A stretch of 64,000 bases of DNA from SHZL01 sp963815185 (GCA_963815185.1 CAWFGC010000011.1:467175-531174), one strand, 5' to 3'. Shown: positions 37,550 through 47,515, numbered from the stretch's first letter. A program made the numbers and translations. The notes: generated by a model from the sequence alone, not told the origin.

Positions 37550-38200
37550 ATGGACAAAACACCAGCCTGGCATGTAGAAGGCGACTGGTTCGACGTATGT
37601 AGCTGCAATGTTCCCTGCCCCTGTTCCTGGGCCGAACCACCCGATGATGATCATTGCGAGGGAGTACTGGTCTGGAGTATCCGGGCCGGCCGGTTCGGTG
37701 ACGTTGGTCTCGACGGCCTCAACGTCGCTGCGGTTGGCACCTACAACGGCAATGTTTGGGAAGGCACACATTCGGATCCCAAGATCGGCGTGCTTATCGA
37801 CGAGCGAGCGGACGAGCGGCAGCGCGACGCTCTGCTGAAGATTTTCGGGGGCCAGGTAGGGGGCTGGCCAGGCCGCTTCATGGAGATGTTCGGTGCTGAA
37901 ATGGTGGGCCTCGACTTCGCGCCCATCTCTGTTGAGATCGATCCGGATCTGGCGTTCTGGCGAGCCGAGGTTCCGGGCCGTATCCGCGCCGCTGCCAAGG
38001 GGCTGACCGGCCCGACAAGCGTGGGTGGCAAACCTCCTCGAATCGAGAACCTCCCCGGGGCCGAAACCGGCCCGGGCCAGACGGCCACCTGGGGAAAGGC
38101 CACCGCTGATTCCGTCAATGCGTTTACGTTTAACTGGGAGCATGAGAGTAAATCGAGCAAGCACATCACTTTTGACTGGAGCGGTCCCGATCAGGCTTGA
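37550..38200 (+). CDS. DUF1326 domain protein
   Basis: This is a 216-residue cytosolic protein whose start is fixed by GGGAGGAAGAATC before the ATG. It shows the DUF1326 hallmark: an N-terminal Cys cluster CSCNVPCPC (Cys17, 19, 23, 25), a likely metal site. GDWFDV precedes the cluster and TYNGNVWEG, DERADERQRDALLKIFGGQ and the C-terminal FTFNWEHES follow. The molecular function is unknown. The stop overlaps the start of the DUF2182 membrane gene (TTGA), a pairing seen in many proteobacteria, so the two proteins probably work together. Confidence 0.88.
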   Translation: MDKTPAWHVEGDWFDVCSCNVPCPCSWAEPPDDDHCEGVLVWSIRAGRFGDVGLDGLNVAAVGTYNGNVWEGTHSDPKIGVLIDERADERQRDALLKIFGGQVGGWPGRFMEMFGAEMVGLDFAPISVEIDPDLAFWRAEVPGRIRAAAKGLTGPTSVGGKPPRIENLPGAETGPGQTATWGKATADSVNAFTFNWEHESKSSKHITFDWSGPDQA

Positions 38201-39018
38201 GCGCCTCACTCTCTGACCCGGGTTCGAATATCGTATTGACGCCCAGCTTGAACCCCACCCTCGCCCGCCAGCGTATGGTCATTTTGGCGGCGCTGATCAC
38301 GATCACCGTGCTCGCCTGGATGTGGGTGGCTTGGCAGGCGGGCCAGGCGATGCCCTCGGGCAGGTCCGGCCTGGGTCTCACCATGGGCATGGGTGCCTGG
38401 CCGTTGCTGATCATGTGGACTGTCATGATGATCGGAATGATGTTCCCGGCTTCCGCCCCGATGATTCTGACGTTCTCGGCGATCCAGGCCCGGAAGCGCG
38501 CGCGTGAGCTTCCCTATGTACCGGTTTCCGTATTCACCGGGGCCTACATGCTGGTCTGGGTGGCTTTTGGTGTTGTGGCATTGGGCCTGGCGGCCGGCCT
38601 GGACGCCCTGTCCGAACAATCCAGATGGTTGATATCCAGCTGGCCCAGAATCTCAGGCGCACTGATTCTGGCGGCAGGTATCTATCAATTCACTCCCTAC
38701 AAGAGCGTCTGCCTGCGTCACTGCCGCAGTGCGATGGGATTCCTGATGGAACACTGGCGCGACGGCTGGCTAGGTGCATTCTCGATGGGCCTGCGACACG
38801 GATTTTATTGCGCGGGCTGCTGCTGGCTGCTGTTTGTGATCCTGGTCCCACTCGGGCTCATGAACTTTGTGGCCATGGGTGCCGTCACGGTCCTGGTGTT
38901 TGCGGAGAAAACACTACCTCGCGGTGACTGGATCGCCGCTGCCGCGGGGGTGTTGCTCGTAAGCCTCGGAATGATTGTGCTCTTTTACCCGGGCGCCTGG
39001 CCCAGCCTTATGGGATAG
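38197..39018 (+). CDS. DUF2182 multi-pass membrane protein
   Basis: The 273-residue protein starts at TTG overlapping the preceding stop. It has six to seven membrane segments, including MVILAALITITVLAWMWVAW, LLIMWTVMMIGMMFPAS and MNFVAMGAVTVLVF. It carries the family's conserved LRHGFYCAGCCWLL with a Cys-x-x-Cys-Cys cluster next to a helix, plus SVCLRHC. Members are annotated as predicted metal-binding integral membrane proteins. With the Cys-rich DUF1326 partner this suggests a metal handling or transport function, which is an inference. Confidence 0.88.
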   Translation: MSASLSDPGSNIVLTPSLNPTLARQRMVILAALITITVLAWMWVAWQAGQAMPSGRSGLGLTMGMGAWPLLIMWTVMMIGMMFPASAPMILTFSAIQARKRARELPYVPVSVFTGAYMLVWVAFGVVALGLAAGLDALSEQSRWLISSWPRISGALILAAGIYQFTPYKSVCLRHCRSAMGFLMEHWRDGWLGAFSMGLRHGFYCAGCCWLLFVILVPLGLMNFVAMGAVTVLVFAEKTLPRGDWIAAAAGVLLVSLGMIVLFYPGAWPSLMG

Positions 39019-39022
39019 GAAA

Positions 39023-39243
39023 TTACGGGGTTGGACCAACGTATTTCGTTGATATGATTAAAGTAATGTCACAATCCAGATATTTGCGTGGCCGGTGATT
39101 AAGCAGGCGTTCGAGCGATCTGCTACAACCTGGGTCAGGTCTTCCAGGCTCGTTTTCTTAGGTAGGTACTGACGGATCAGCCCATTCGTGTTTTCGTTGC
39201 TACCGCGCCACCAGGCTGTGCACGGTGCGGTAGCGGTATGCAC
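39023..39243 (-). mobile_element. IS30-family transposase 3' remnant
   Basis: The minus strand encodes WWRGSNENTNGLIRQYLPKK, the conserved end of the IS30 catalytic domain with its glutamate. A frameshift follows, then ERLLNHRPRKYLDCDITL, the normal IS30 C-terminal pattern (NxRPRKxL). The DDE core upstream is gone. It marks the left border of the AT-rich glycan region. Confidence 0.75.
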
Positions 39244-39614
39244 GCAGCCGCGTCTGATCCAGGCCAGGTCTTATCACACTGAGCTGCGGCAGAATCCAAA
39301 AGGTTCGAACACTCACTTCGCAGACATTCTAAGGGAAGCACTCTGGCTTTACACCGTGTGTTCCATTACGAGCATTGGATGTTTCGGACGGGCCCCTGGT
39401 GCTTCGTTGGCTTCTATTTGGCTCACCTCCCAGTTGTCGGATCGTAATCCCCCACTCGCACTGCATGCTGTAACTCTGGAGGGGGAAAGGTCACATTCGG
39501 GCTTTCCCCAAACGCCTACATTTTTTTGGTCTTAAGAGACTATAATGAGCCGCAGATCATTTTTAGCTCCGATTCATACAATTATTCGCAGCCCCTCTGG
39601 TCCAATTGGATTCC
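39244..39614. other. intergenic region between IS30 remnant and glycan cluster
   Basis: No gene is supported in these 371 bases. A TATAAT lies at 39541-39546, about 75 bases before the sulfotransferase start. No good -35 box is seen at standard spacing, so it is only a weak promoter candidate for the cluster. Confidence 0.35.
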
Positions 39615-40325
39615 ATGCTACTCATCCTTCATATACCTAAAACGGCGGGAACAAGCCTGCGAGTGTCTCTGCAAAATGAGTTTGGTCTGCCACGCATCGC
39701 CCTGGATTATTGGGGCCAGTCTGATCATACCAGCAGCATCGTCCGGCACCACCTCTATCAGAATAATGCCGCTTTGGGTACCGGGGATCTGGTTCAAAAT
39801 CTGAGGGCAACAGGATACCAGGCACTGATCGGTCATTTTCCCTTCAGTAAATATGGTGAATTTTTCCTGCCCAGTGAAGTTATTGCCTTTGTGAGAGAGC
39901 CGCTGGTGCGAAGCTGCTCCGAGTATTTACACAAGCGCCGGCACGACAAAATCGAGGGTACTTTTTCTGAATTCATCGAGGACCCACGTAACCAGAACGT
40001 ACAGGCAAAGATGCTGAATGGGCATCAACAGGAAAATTTCATCGGGATAACGGAGCGATATGCCGATTCGCTCTCCATGCTCAACAAACGTTTTGGCCTG
40101 CAGATCAAGGAACGAAAGGCAAACCGGGCACCACGCGGTGGTGGCATGCGTTTCCTGAAAGGGCTGAACCGGAAGATCGTTGACCGGTATCGCGAGTTAA
40201 ATCAGCAAGATATCGTCATGTATCGAGAATCCCTGAGCAGGCTGGAGAAACTGCGGCCAACGACTGCCAGATGCAAAGGATGGGTTCGAAGAATAACTTC
40301 AACAAAGCCCGGTAATCTCACCTGA
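39615..40325 (+). CDS. sulfotransferase family 2-type protein
   Basis: The 236-residue product has the PAPS-binding loop right at the N-terminus (LILHIPKTAGTSLRVSLQ). It also has the 3'-phosphate motif FVREPLVRSCSEYLHKRR, the pattern of heparan- or chondroitin-type (Sulfotransfer_2) enzymes that sulfate sugars. The ATG at 39615 is chosen over a TTG three codons upstream. As the first gene of the glycan cluster it is likely to sulfate the exported polysaccharide. The C-terminal third is basic and not conserved with anything recognised. Confidence 0.82.
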   Translation: MLLILHIPKTAGTSLRVSLQNEFGLPRIALDYWGQSDHTSSIVRHHLYQNNAALGTGDLVQNLRATGYQALIGHFPFSKYGEFFLPSEVIAFVREPLVRSCSEYLHKRRHDKIEGTFSEFIEDPRNQNVQAKMLNGHQQENFIGITERYADSLSMLNKRFGLQIKERKANRAPRGGGMRFLKGLNRKIVDRYRELNQQDIVMYRESLSRLEKLRPTTARCKGWVRRITSTKPGNLT

Positions 40326-40399
40326 GATGATGTCTGGGAATCGCTCGTTTATCCGGCGCTTTCACGCACGAGCCGTTGCGATATCGGCGAGACGCCAGC

Positions 40400-42565
40400 A
40401 TGGATAAGACTTTTACCCTGGTCAGTGCGGAAAAAGGAATAAACAGCGGGTTTATCGTGCAAGTCTTTTCATGTGTGATCGGTCCGCTGTCAGGCGACCG
40501 AATGGCTGTTCTTCATTTTCCAACCCCCGTATGTGGCGTTGAGGATGCAAGTATTGCCTTCCTTGACTCGTTGGGGCAGATCAGAAATGTCCATAGTCTT
40601 CTGGTTATTAAAGAATGTATTCAAAACTCAGTTCTTCACCTGCCGGAAGGCACAACTGAACTAAGAATTTCTGTCTGCGTTTTGAAGCAAGCTGGGCTCG
40701 AATCCATTAGCGGAAGACTTGAGTATCCGGGAAAAATACGCGGTCTCATCAGGTTGGCTTTGTATGTTTACAAGGTGAATCGCTTGCGCGGGGTGACAAT
40801 CCCGAAGTTCTTCCTTGAAAAATGCCAACAGCTGTACCAAATCGGGTTCCGGAACCTGCTCTCCTCGCCGACCAGCCATATTGAACTTCGTGATTTTTCC
40901 AGGTTCGATTACCCGACATGGATCAAATTCAGTAATGAAAACCTTTCAGATAGCGGAATTCCGGCCCATGTAGCAGAAGCCATCCGACTTGGCATTTTTC
41001 TGAAAATCAGTGGAAATCGTGTTTTGCTCCAAAAATCAATGATGGCGCTGACCAAATTGAAAGCTGCCACAGTTGACCTGTATTTGATGGTCGAAAACGA
41101 AGACCACAGCACCTTGATAGACGAGTTGATTGAAACCTGTGCAGTACCTGTCACGGTTGTGTCGTCCGGGCAAATGACTCAAGCCATGATTGCAGTATTA
41201 GATAAAATCCGTTGGTGTTGCTTTCTAAACGAAGGGGACGTCGTCAGGGAACATGCCCTTTGTGTTCTAAGCCGCCACACTCAGGCAAAACCAGAAATCT
41301 GCATTTTTTACAGTGATCACGATTTTCTCGACGAGCAAGAAAGACACTCTCCATGGTTCAAGCCCGCCTGGAATCGTGAGTATTACCTGAATTTCGACTA
41401 TATCAGCCGTGCGGTGTTTTACCGGACGGACTGGTTGTCTGAACAGGTGATGGGGTCGCCAGTTTCCTATGTTCACGAGCACCTGATCCTGCAGTTGGGT
41501 TTAAAACCGGAACCTCGTATCGAACGCATACCAGACGTCCTTTTTTCATTTTCTTCTGCCGAACCCTCGTCAGATCACAAAAGCCAGGACGAACGTCAAG
41601 GGGTTGTTTCAGAAATTTTGCACGGCAATGGCATTGCGCATACCTGGAGAAAAAGCACGGCAGGCAGACACGGTGCGTTCGTTGAGTATCAACCGCCTCC
41701 AGACACGGCGCTTCCGACGGTATCCTTAATCATCCCGACCAGGGATCAGCCAAAGCTGATCAAGAATTGCCTGGAAAGTATATTGAAGAATACCGACTAT
41801 CCTGATTTCGAGGTCATCATCGTTGACAATGGCTCCACTGATGCCAAAGCCATTGGATATCTGAATACGCTGAGCTCAGTCCCTGCCTGCACGGTTCTGA
41901 GCTATAACCTGCCGTTCAATTACTCCGCGATCAATAATTTCGCGGCCCAGCAGGCACGTGGTGAACTGATTGGTCTGGTCAACAGCGACATCGAAGTTAT
42001 TTCACCCAAATGGCTCAGAGACATGGCAGCGTATTTCTGGCTGGCAGATATCGGGGTTGTGGGCGCGAAGTTGCTTTACAAAGACAAAAGCGTGCAGCAC
42101 GCCGGCGTGATTGGCGGCTTGGGAAATGTTGCCGGCCATGCGCACCGGTTTTTCAGGGCCACTGAAACCGGATACATGAACCGTTTGCAGGTGCCCAATG
42201 AGTTCAGCGCCGTCACAGGGGCTTGTATGCTGACAAGAAGGTCGCTCTATGAGACGCTGGGGGGCCTGAACAGCAAGGATCTGGCGGTTGCATACAATGA
42301 CGTGGATTATTGTCTTAGGGTCAAAGAAAAGGGCTACCGAATTGTATATGCACCGCAAGCGGAGCTCTTTCATTTTGAGTCCAAGACCCGCGGTCGTGAA
42401 GATACGTCCGAGAAAAATCAGCGGTATACGCAGGAAAGAGCCTATATGTGGGATCATTGGCGGTTGGAACTCGAAGACGATGAATTCTACAATCCAAACC
42501 TGTCACGGGTCAGAGAGGATTTCTCAATTGGCAACAAGCCACTTTCGATGCCCAATACTCAATAA
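40400..42565 (+). CDS. family 2 glycosyltransferase, two-part
   Basis: This 721-residue protein has an unassigned N-terminal third (to about 250) and a weak GT-like middle (ICIFYSDHDFLDE, FKPAWNREYYLNFDYIS). A complete GT2 domain begins about residue 435: TVSLIIPTRDQPKLIKNCLESIL, VIIVDNGSTD, LVNSDIEVI as the DxD-type site, and GACMLTRRSLYETLGGLN. It ends with AYNDVDYCLRVKEKGYRIVYAP. This architecture matches rhamnosyltransferase-like O-antigen or exopolysaccharide synthases. It lies in the same direction as the exporter genes. Confidence 0.88.
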   Translation: MDKTFTLVSAEKGINSGFIVQVFSCVIGPLSGDRMAVLHFPTPVCGVEDASIAFLDSLGQIRNVHSLLVIKECIQNSVLHLPEGTTELRISVCVLKQAGLESISGRLEYPGKIRGLIRLALYVYKVNRLRGVTIPKFFLEKCQQLYQIGFRNLLSSPTSHIELRDFSRFDYPTWIKFSNENLSDSGIPAHVAEAIRLGIFLKISGNRVLLQKSMMALTKLKAATVDLYLMVENEDHSTLIDELIETCAVPVTVVSSGQMTQAMIAVLDKIRWCCFLNEGDVVREHALCVLSRHTQAKPEICIFYSDHDFLDEQERHSPWFKPAWNREYYLNFDYISRAVFYRTDWLSEQVMGSPVSYVHEHLILQLGLKPEPRIERIPDVLFSFSSAEPSSDHKSQDERQGVVSEILHGNGIAHTWRKSTAGRHGAFVEYQPPPDTALPTVSLIIPTRDQPKLIKNCLESILKNTDYPDFEVIIVDNGSTDAKAIGYLNTLSSVPACTVLSYNLPFNYSAINNFAAQQARGELIGLVNSDIEVISPKWLRDMAAYFWLADIGVVGAKLLYKDKSVQHAGVIGGLGNVAGHAHRFFRATETGYMNRLQVPNEFSAVTGACMLTRRSLYETLGGLNSKDLAVAYNDVDYCLRVKEKGYRIVYAPQAELFHFESKTRGREDTSEKNQRYTQERAYMWDHWRLELEDDEFYNPNLSRVREDFSIGNKPLSMPNTQ

Positions 42566-42624
42566 TTATGTCAATATATTTTGCGTGTTGAAGAAAATGG
42601 CTTCCTGGGAAAAATAATTCGTCA

Positions 42625-43395
42625 ATGAAAATATCCCATTTTTTACGCCTGGTGCTCGTCAAGGTCTGGTTCAACTTGCGCTCCGAGGCTGCCCAGCACC
42701 GCTTGAGCTATACATGGTGGGTTCTTGAGCCCGCGTTGCACATGGGTGTTTTCTATTTGATATTCAAGGTTTTACTCCAACGAGGGACACATCACTTTGT
42801 AGCCTTTCTGCTTTGTGGGCTCGTGCCCTGGCTGTGGTTTGCCAAAAGTGTCTCAAATTCCAGCCAGTCGATCATTCAGGGAAAGGGGATCATCGGTCAG
42901 GCTTTTATTCCAAAAGCCTTTTTCCCGCTGGCTGCCGTCAGCCAGGACGCTGTAAAACAGTCTGTGGTCTTTCTGTTGCTGTTTTTGTTTGTCTTTGCTT
43001 CCGGGTTCCCGCCGACCATCAAGTGGCTGTGGTTACTGCCAATCATCATCACCCAGCTTTTGTTGATTATAGCGGTCTCATTTTGCGTGGCTTTCATTGT
43101 GCCTTTCGCGCGTGACTTCAGATACCTGGTGGGCACGATACTTACTATGGGAATGATGGGGTCGGGCGTATTTTTTAGTTATAAACAAGTTCTGAGTCCG
43201 CAAAATCGCGAACTGTTTTTGCTCAATCCCATGGCAAATCTTTTGGTCAATTATCGGTTGGTATTGCTTCAAGGTGAAACCCCCATGATTGTCTCTCTTG
43301 CCACCATCTCTACGCTTTCTTTGGCTTTTCTTGCATTGATTCTCTTTCTGTTGAGACGTTTCGACAATAATTTGACCCGTTTGGTTGTGGAATGA
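42625..43395 (+). CDS. ABC-2 type polysaccharide export permease (Wzm/KpsM-like)
   Basis: The 256-residue membrane protein has six predicted helices (including HMGVFYLIFKVLL, FVAFLLCGLVPWLWF, VVFLLLFLFVFASGF, LLIIAVSFCVAFIVPFARDFRYLVGTIL). It has the family's 'SNSSQSIIQGKGIIGQAFIPKAFFPL' type stretch between the first helices. It forms the channel that moves lipid-linked glycan across the inner membrane. The stop overlaps the start of the ATP-binding gene (ATGA), so the two are coupled. Confidence 0.9.
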   Translation: MKISHFLRLVLVKVWFNLRSEAAQHRLSYTWWVLEPALHMGVFYLIFKVLLQRGTHHFVAFLLCGLVPWLWFAKSVSNSSQSIIQGKGIIGQAFIPKAFFPLAAVSQDAVKQSVVFLLLFLFVFASGFPPTIKWLWLLPIIITQLLLIIAVSFCVAFIVPFARDFRYLVGTILTMGMMGSGVFFSYKQVLSPQNRELFLLNPMANLLVNYRLVLLQGETPMIVSLATISTLSLAFLALILFLLRRFDNNLTRLVVE

Positions 43396-44090
43396 CTCAC
43401 ATGAATGCGCCACTCATCAGCCTTAAAAATGCCTGCATTACTTACAAGACGAGAACCGGCTTATTTTCGGCCAAATACTTTGAAGCACTGATAAATATCA
43501 ACCTGGATATCATGGCAGGTGAGACTTTAGGGGTGATTGGCGCAAATGGCAGTGGCAAGTCCACGCTGTTGAAGTTACTCGCCAGAATCTATCAACCAGA
43601 CTCCGGTACCGCACACTACCGGGCGAAAAATGTTTCATTGCTTTCACTTTCTTTGGGATTTAATGGTGAGTTATCCGCCCGGGACAACGCTATTTTGAGT
43701 TCCATGTTACTTGGAGCCAGCTTTAAAGAAGCCAATCAAAAGCTGGAGAAAATTATTGGGTTTGCCGAGCTCGAATCGTTTGCAGACAATCCCCTGAAGA
43801 GCTATTCCTCGGGTATGCGGTCCCGTTTGGGTTTTTCTGTCGCGCTGCACATGCATACGGATGTCATCCTGATTGACGAAGCTTTGGCTGTCGGGGACGC
43901 ACATTTCAAGGCGAAATCGGAAAACGCGATTGCCAAAAAAATATCTTCCGATCAAACCGTCGTGCTGGTCTCTCATTCCGCTCAGCAGATCATCAAACTG
44001 TGCGACCGGGCAATCTGGCTCAAGGACGGTTTGATGATGGGTGCGGGGAAGCCAGCCAGGATCGCGGCAGAGTATAACAACAGTGTATGA
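43392..44090 (+). CDS. ABC-type polysaccharide export ATP-binding protein (Wzt/KpsT-like)
   Basis: The 232 residues contain Walker A GANGSGKST (50-58), the SYSSGMRSRLGF signature and Walker B VILIDEALAVGD. The C-terminal sugar-binding extension found in Wzt of some O-antigen systems is absent. This makes it KpsT-like, able to export without recognising a terminal cap. Together with the preceding permease it forms the exporter of the cluster. Confidence 0.92.
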   Translation: MTHMNAPLISLKNACITYKTRTGLFSAKYFEALININLDIMAGETLGVIGANGSGKSTLLKLLARIYQPDSGTAHYRAKNVSLLSLSLGFNGELSARDNAILSSMLLGASFKEANQKLEKIIGFAELESFADNPLKSYSSGMRSRLGFSVALHMHTDVILIDEALAVGDAHFKAKSENAIAKKISSDQTVVLVSHSAQQIIKLCDRAIWLKDGLMMGAGKPARIAAEYNNSV

Positions 44091-44148
44091 ACTGCAGCCG
44101 GATTATTCCTGACAACCATTTGGCCGGCCAACTCAAAAGATAAATCAA

Positions 44149-47100
44149 TTGAAAGATAAAAACTCTCAAAAATTAATCACTGAGTCTGGATTATTTGACC
44201 CTGAATGGTATCAACAACATTACCCGGATGTTGGTTTAGGCCAACTATCTGCTACAGAGCATTTCCTGAAATATGGCATCCTGTTGAAGCGGAGTCCATC
44301 CAACGAATTCGATGCGAACTGGTATGGAAAGTTCTACAACAATGTGAAGTTAGCAGGCGTTAATCCGTTCATTCACTACCTTAAACTTGGCTGCAATGAA
44401 GGTAGAAAAACAAAGTCTCTGAGCGATCCATTTCCAAACTTCAATCACAGCCCCGGTAGAAGGTATGCGCAACGAGTTCTGAAGAATTGGGACGACGACC
44501 GGGAGAAGTACTTCCTGGGAAAAATGGAGCCGATACTGGAGTCACATAAAGAATCGATTGCAGCACTATTGGTTTCGATCGTAATGCCTACTTACAACAG
44601 AGCAGAAATTATTGCCAATGCGATTAAATCAGTTCAACAGCAAAAGCATGTAAATTTTGAACTGCTGGTAGTGGATGATGGCAGCACGGACAACACCAAA
44701 GCCCTGATCAACGAAATCTCAAGCCGAGACCCAAGAATCAAATACATCGAGGGCAGCCATCAAGGCGTCTCCGCAGCCAGAAATACTGGTCTCCGGAAAA
44801 GTCGCGGGGACTATATATTTTACCTTGATTCCGACAATGCCTGGCTACCCGATCATCTGCAGGTCACGCTCGCTTTTATGTACGTATTTGGTGTCGGGGC
44901 AGCGTACTCCGGATTGGTGTGTCTCAACAATGGCAAAGGCCGGTACTACAGGGGGGATGACTTCAATTGGAACCAATGCCATGAGTTGAACTACCTGGAT
45001 ATGAATTCTTTTGCGCACAAAGCCTCTCTACTTGAGCTCTGCCAGAATTTTGATGAGCATCTGGAAAGACTGGTGGATTGGGATTTCATGCTTCGACTGA
45101 CCAGGACCACCACCACCGTGTTCTTACCTTTTCTGGGCGTCGAGTATTTCGACGGGGATGACTTTTCACGCATTACCCGGACCGTTGCGACAGGTGGTGA
45201 GATTCAAGGCTTGCAGAGCCTGATAAGAGACAAAACCAAACGTCATGAGGCCGTGCAATTTGTAAACGAGTCTAAATACCCTGTTGTCGAGTCGTTTTTT
45301 CGAGTGAAGCCCGAAGAAGGCAGCAAGCTGAAAGAACAAAGACTGGTGACATCCAACCCCGGTGTTTTTGCAAATCTTGAAAACTACCGGGAACTGAGTT
45401 TGCAAGCGGTCAACAGACAAAGTGATTTGATCAGCATCATTGTTGTCTGCTTCAACAAAAGCGAGCTGACCAGGGAATGCATCAAGTCAGTTTTCAGAAA
45501 TCCGCCCCCTGCGGGCACCAAATTAGAGCTGATCGTTGTCGACAACGGATCCACTGACGACACGCGGGACGTGGTCGCTGACCTGGCACAACAATTTCCA
45601 GAAATCATTTATGTGCACAACGCAACCAACATGATGTTTTCGATGGGTAACAATATTGGCGCAGCCAGGTCCAATGGCAAGTACCTGGTGTTCCTGAACA
45701 ACGATACGCTGGTAACCCCCGGATGGCTGGAACATCTTCACCAAAAAATATCAAGCGCAGAAAATGTAGGCATTGTGGGCCCGAAACTGCTCTACCCTGA
45801 CGATACCATTCAGTGTGCTGGTATGGTGTTTAACAGGCATTCCAGCATGCCTTATCACATTTATCGTGGATTTCACAAAAACGATGCATGTGTTAATAAG
45901 AGCCGTCAATACAAGGCTTTGACGGGCGCCTGCATGATGATGCGTGCAAAGGAGTTTTTCGATATTGACGGCTTTGATCCGAACTTCGTCAATGGATGTG
46001 AAGACATCGACCTTTGCCTGAGATTTGCGCAACAGGTGGGAAAGGAAATTTGTTACGTATCGGAATCGGAAATCTACCACTTTGAAGGTAAAACGGAAGG
46101 TCGTGGCAAAAATATCGCCTACAACAGGGAGTTACTGTTACTACGCTGGGGTAAAATCCCCGCTGATGACAAGCAATATTTCGCCGAAGACGGTTTTGAA
46201 GCCGATACTTATGAAAAAAGAGGGAGTGAGGATCATGGTCCGCTGGCTGCCTACTCTCCCATCCTGAAGCCACTTTCTGATGTGCATATTGATCTTGAGA
46301 TACCAGCGTCAGGCAAAGACAAGGTCACTCAAATAGGTTTTGTTTCCATTTGGCATGTGCGTGGCATTTCGATTCACACACTGCAACTGGCCAACGCACT
46401 CGATGGTCCACAGGTAAATACGCATATTTTTGCGCGCTGGGAGTCCGAGCGGTTTTCCAATGCCGCTCCGGTACATCACCCGAGTGTATTCAATGCCGGT
46501 GATGACCCAGGCGCGGACGAGCTTCTTTCCTGGTGTGAAAAAAATGATATTTCTACACTGATTTTCATGGAGGTTCACCCAAAGGACTGGAAAAGGGTCG
46601 GGAAGGTCAAGCAAGCCGGGATCAAAATCATCTGTTATGAAAACCTGGATATTTTGAGGCGCGATAGTATTCAACAATACGCGGTTTTTGATGGCTTTCT
46701 GTTTAATACATTCTATACCCGGGATGTGCTGTTAGGGTTTTTCCCAAATACGCCGTCCATCACCATTCCCTGGGGCATTGAAAGCCAGCACAAGAAGGCA
46801 CTGAAAGAACCTCCCGCCGGTGATCTTGTCAGGTTTCTGCATATTGCCGGCTGGGGAGGCGTCAACAACAGGAAAAATACTGGGTTATTGATCGAAGCTT
46901 TCGACGCTGCAGGAAGCCTTGAGAGTGAACTACACCTGTATAGTCAAAGTCCGATTTCGGCTTATGGCGAAACCGCCCAGAATATATGTAAGAGAAATCC
47001 TCGAATTCATGTAATTGAGGGCACTATCGAAAATATAGCAGATGCCTTTGCCGGCAAAGACATGTTGCTATGGCCATCCAAGAAAGAAGGTGTGGGCCTG

Positions 47101-47508
47101 CCCATTCTTGAATCACTCATGCATGGCATCCCGGTGTTAATTTCCGACGGTTACATGATGAAACAATGGATCAAACCCGGTATTCACGGGCTTATTTGTC
47201 CGGCAAAACCGGTGTTTGACAAGATGTATCTGCCTGAGATGGATGTCGATAAAGATGAACTTGCAAATTTGATCAGACAAGTTGCCAAAGACAGGATTCT
47301 GCTTGCCAAACTGACTGAGAACGTGACAAAAGACAGATCTGCGTGGGAGTGGGACTGGCAAAAAGACCTGTTTAAGAAACTGATTCTGCAGTTCGACATC
47401 AATCCACAAAACCCTGTCTTTCAGGCCCTGAACTACTTGCCAGCGCAGAGTCTGGCGTTCGAAAATGAACGGCGAGCTTTGTTCAATGAAACAGGGTTGA
47501 ATACCTGA
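44149..47508 (+). CDS. giant three-domain glycosyltransferase (GT2-GT2-GT4) with N-terminal FDxxWY module
   Basis: The 1119-residue chain starts at TTG. Residues 11-90 hold two copies of an F-D-x-x-W-Y motif (SGLFDPEWYQQHYPDV, NEFDANWYGKFYNNV). A first GT2 domain follows (about 141-340: SIVMPTYNRAEII, VVDDGSTD, YLDSDN), then a second (about 430-660: SIIVVCFNKSELTRECI, VVDNGSTDD, FLNNDTL, NGCEDIDLCLRF). A C-terminal GT4-type domain runs to the end (RFLHIAGWGGVNNRKNTGLL, PSKKEGVGLPILESLMHGIPVL). It probably adds several sugars of the repeat unit. The ribosome-binding site is weak, but no other start keeps the N-terminal module. Confidence 0.88.
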   Translation: MKDKNSQKLITESGLFDPEWYQQHYPDVGLGQLSATEHFLKYGILLKRSPSNEFDANWYGKFYNNVKLAGVNPFIHYLKLGCNEGRKTKSLSDPFPNFNHSPGRRYAQRVLKNWDDDREKYFLGKMEPILESHKESIAALLVSIVMPTYNRAEIIANAIKSVQQQKHVNFELLVVDDGSTDNTKALINEISSRDPRIKYIEGSHQGVSAARNTGLRKSRGDYIFYLDSDNAWLPDHLQVTLAFMYVFGVGAAYSGLVCLNNGKGRYYRGDDFNWNQCHELNYLDMNSFAHKASLLELCQNFDEHLERLVDWDFMLRLTRTTTTVFLPFLGVEYFDGDDFSRITRTVATGGEIQGLQSLIRDKTKRHEAVQFVNESKYPVVESFFRVKPEEGSKLKEQRLVTSNPGVFANLENYRELSLQAVNRQSDLISIIVVCFNKSELTRECIKSVFRNPPPAGTKLELIVVDNGSTDDTRDVVADLAQQFPEIIYVHNATNMMFSMGNNIGAARSNGKYLVFLNNDTLVTPGWLEHLHQKISSAENVGIVGPKLLYPDDTIQCAGMVFNRHSSMPYHIYRGFHKNDACVNKSRQYKALTGACMMMRAKEFFDIDGFDPNFVNGCEDIDLCLRFAQQVGKEICYVSESEIYHFEGKTEGRGKNIAYNRELLLLRWGKIPADDKQYFAEDGFEADTYEKRGSEDHGPLAAYSPILKPLSDVHIDLEIPASGKDKVTQIGFVSIWHVRGISIHTLQLANALDGPQVNTHIFARWESERFSNAAPVHHPSVFNAGDDPGADELLSWCEKNDISTLIFMEVHPKDWKRVGKVKQAGIKIICYENLDILRRDSIQQYAVFDGFLFNTFYTRDVLLGFFPNTPSITIPWGIESQHKKALKEPPAGDLVRFLHIAGWGGVNNRKNTGLLIEAFDAAGSLESELHLYSQSPISAYGETAQNICKRNPRIHVIEGTIENIADAFAGKDMLLWPSKKEGVGLPILESLMHGIPVLISDGYMMKQWIKPGIHGLICPAKPVFDKMYLPEMDVDKDELANLIRQVAKDRILLAKLTENVTKDRSAWEWDWQKDLFKKLILQFDINPQNPVFQALNYLPAQSLAFENERRALFNETGLNT

Positions 47509-47515
47509 TCAACCG

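Noticed and set aside
39300..39330. GGTTCGAAC sequence resembling a tRNA T-loop
   Set aside because: No acceptor, D or anticodon stems can be drawn around it.
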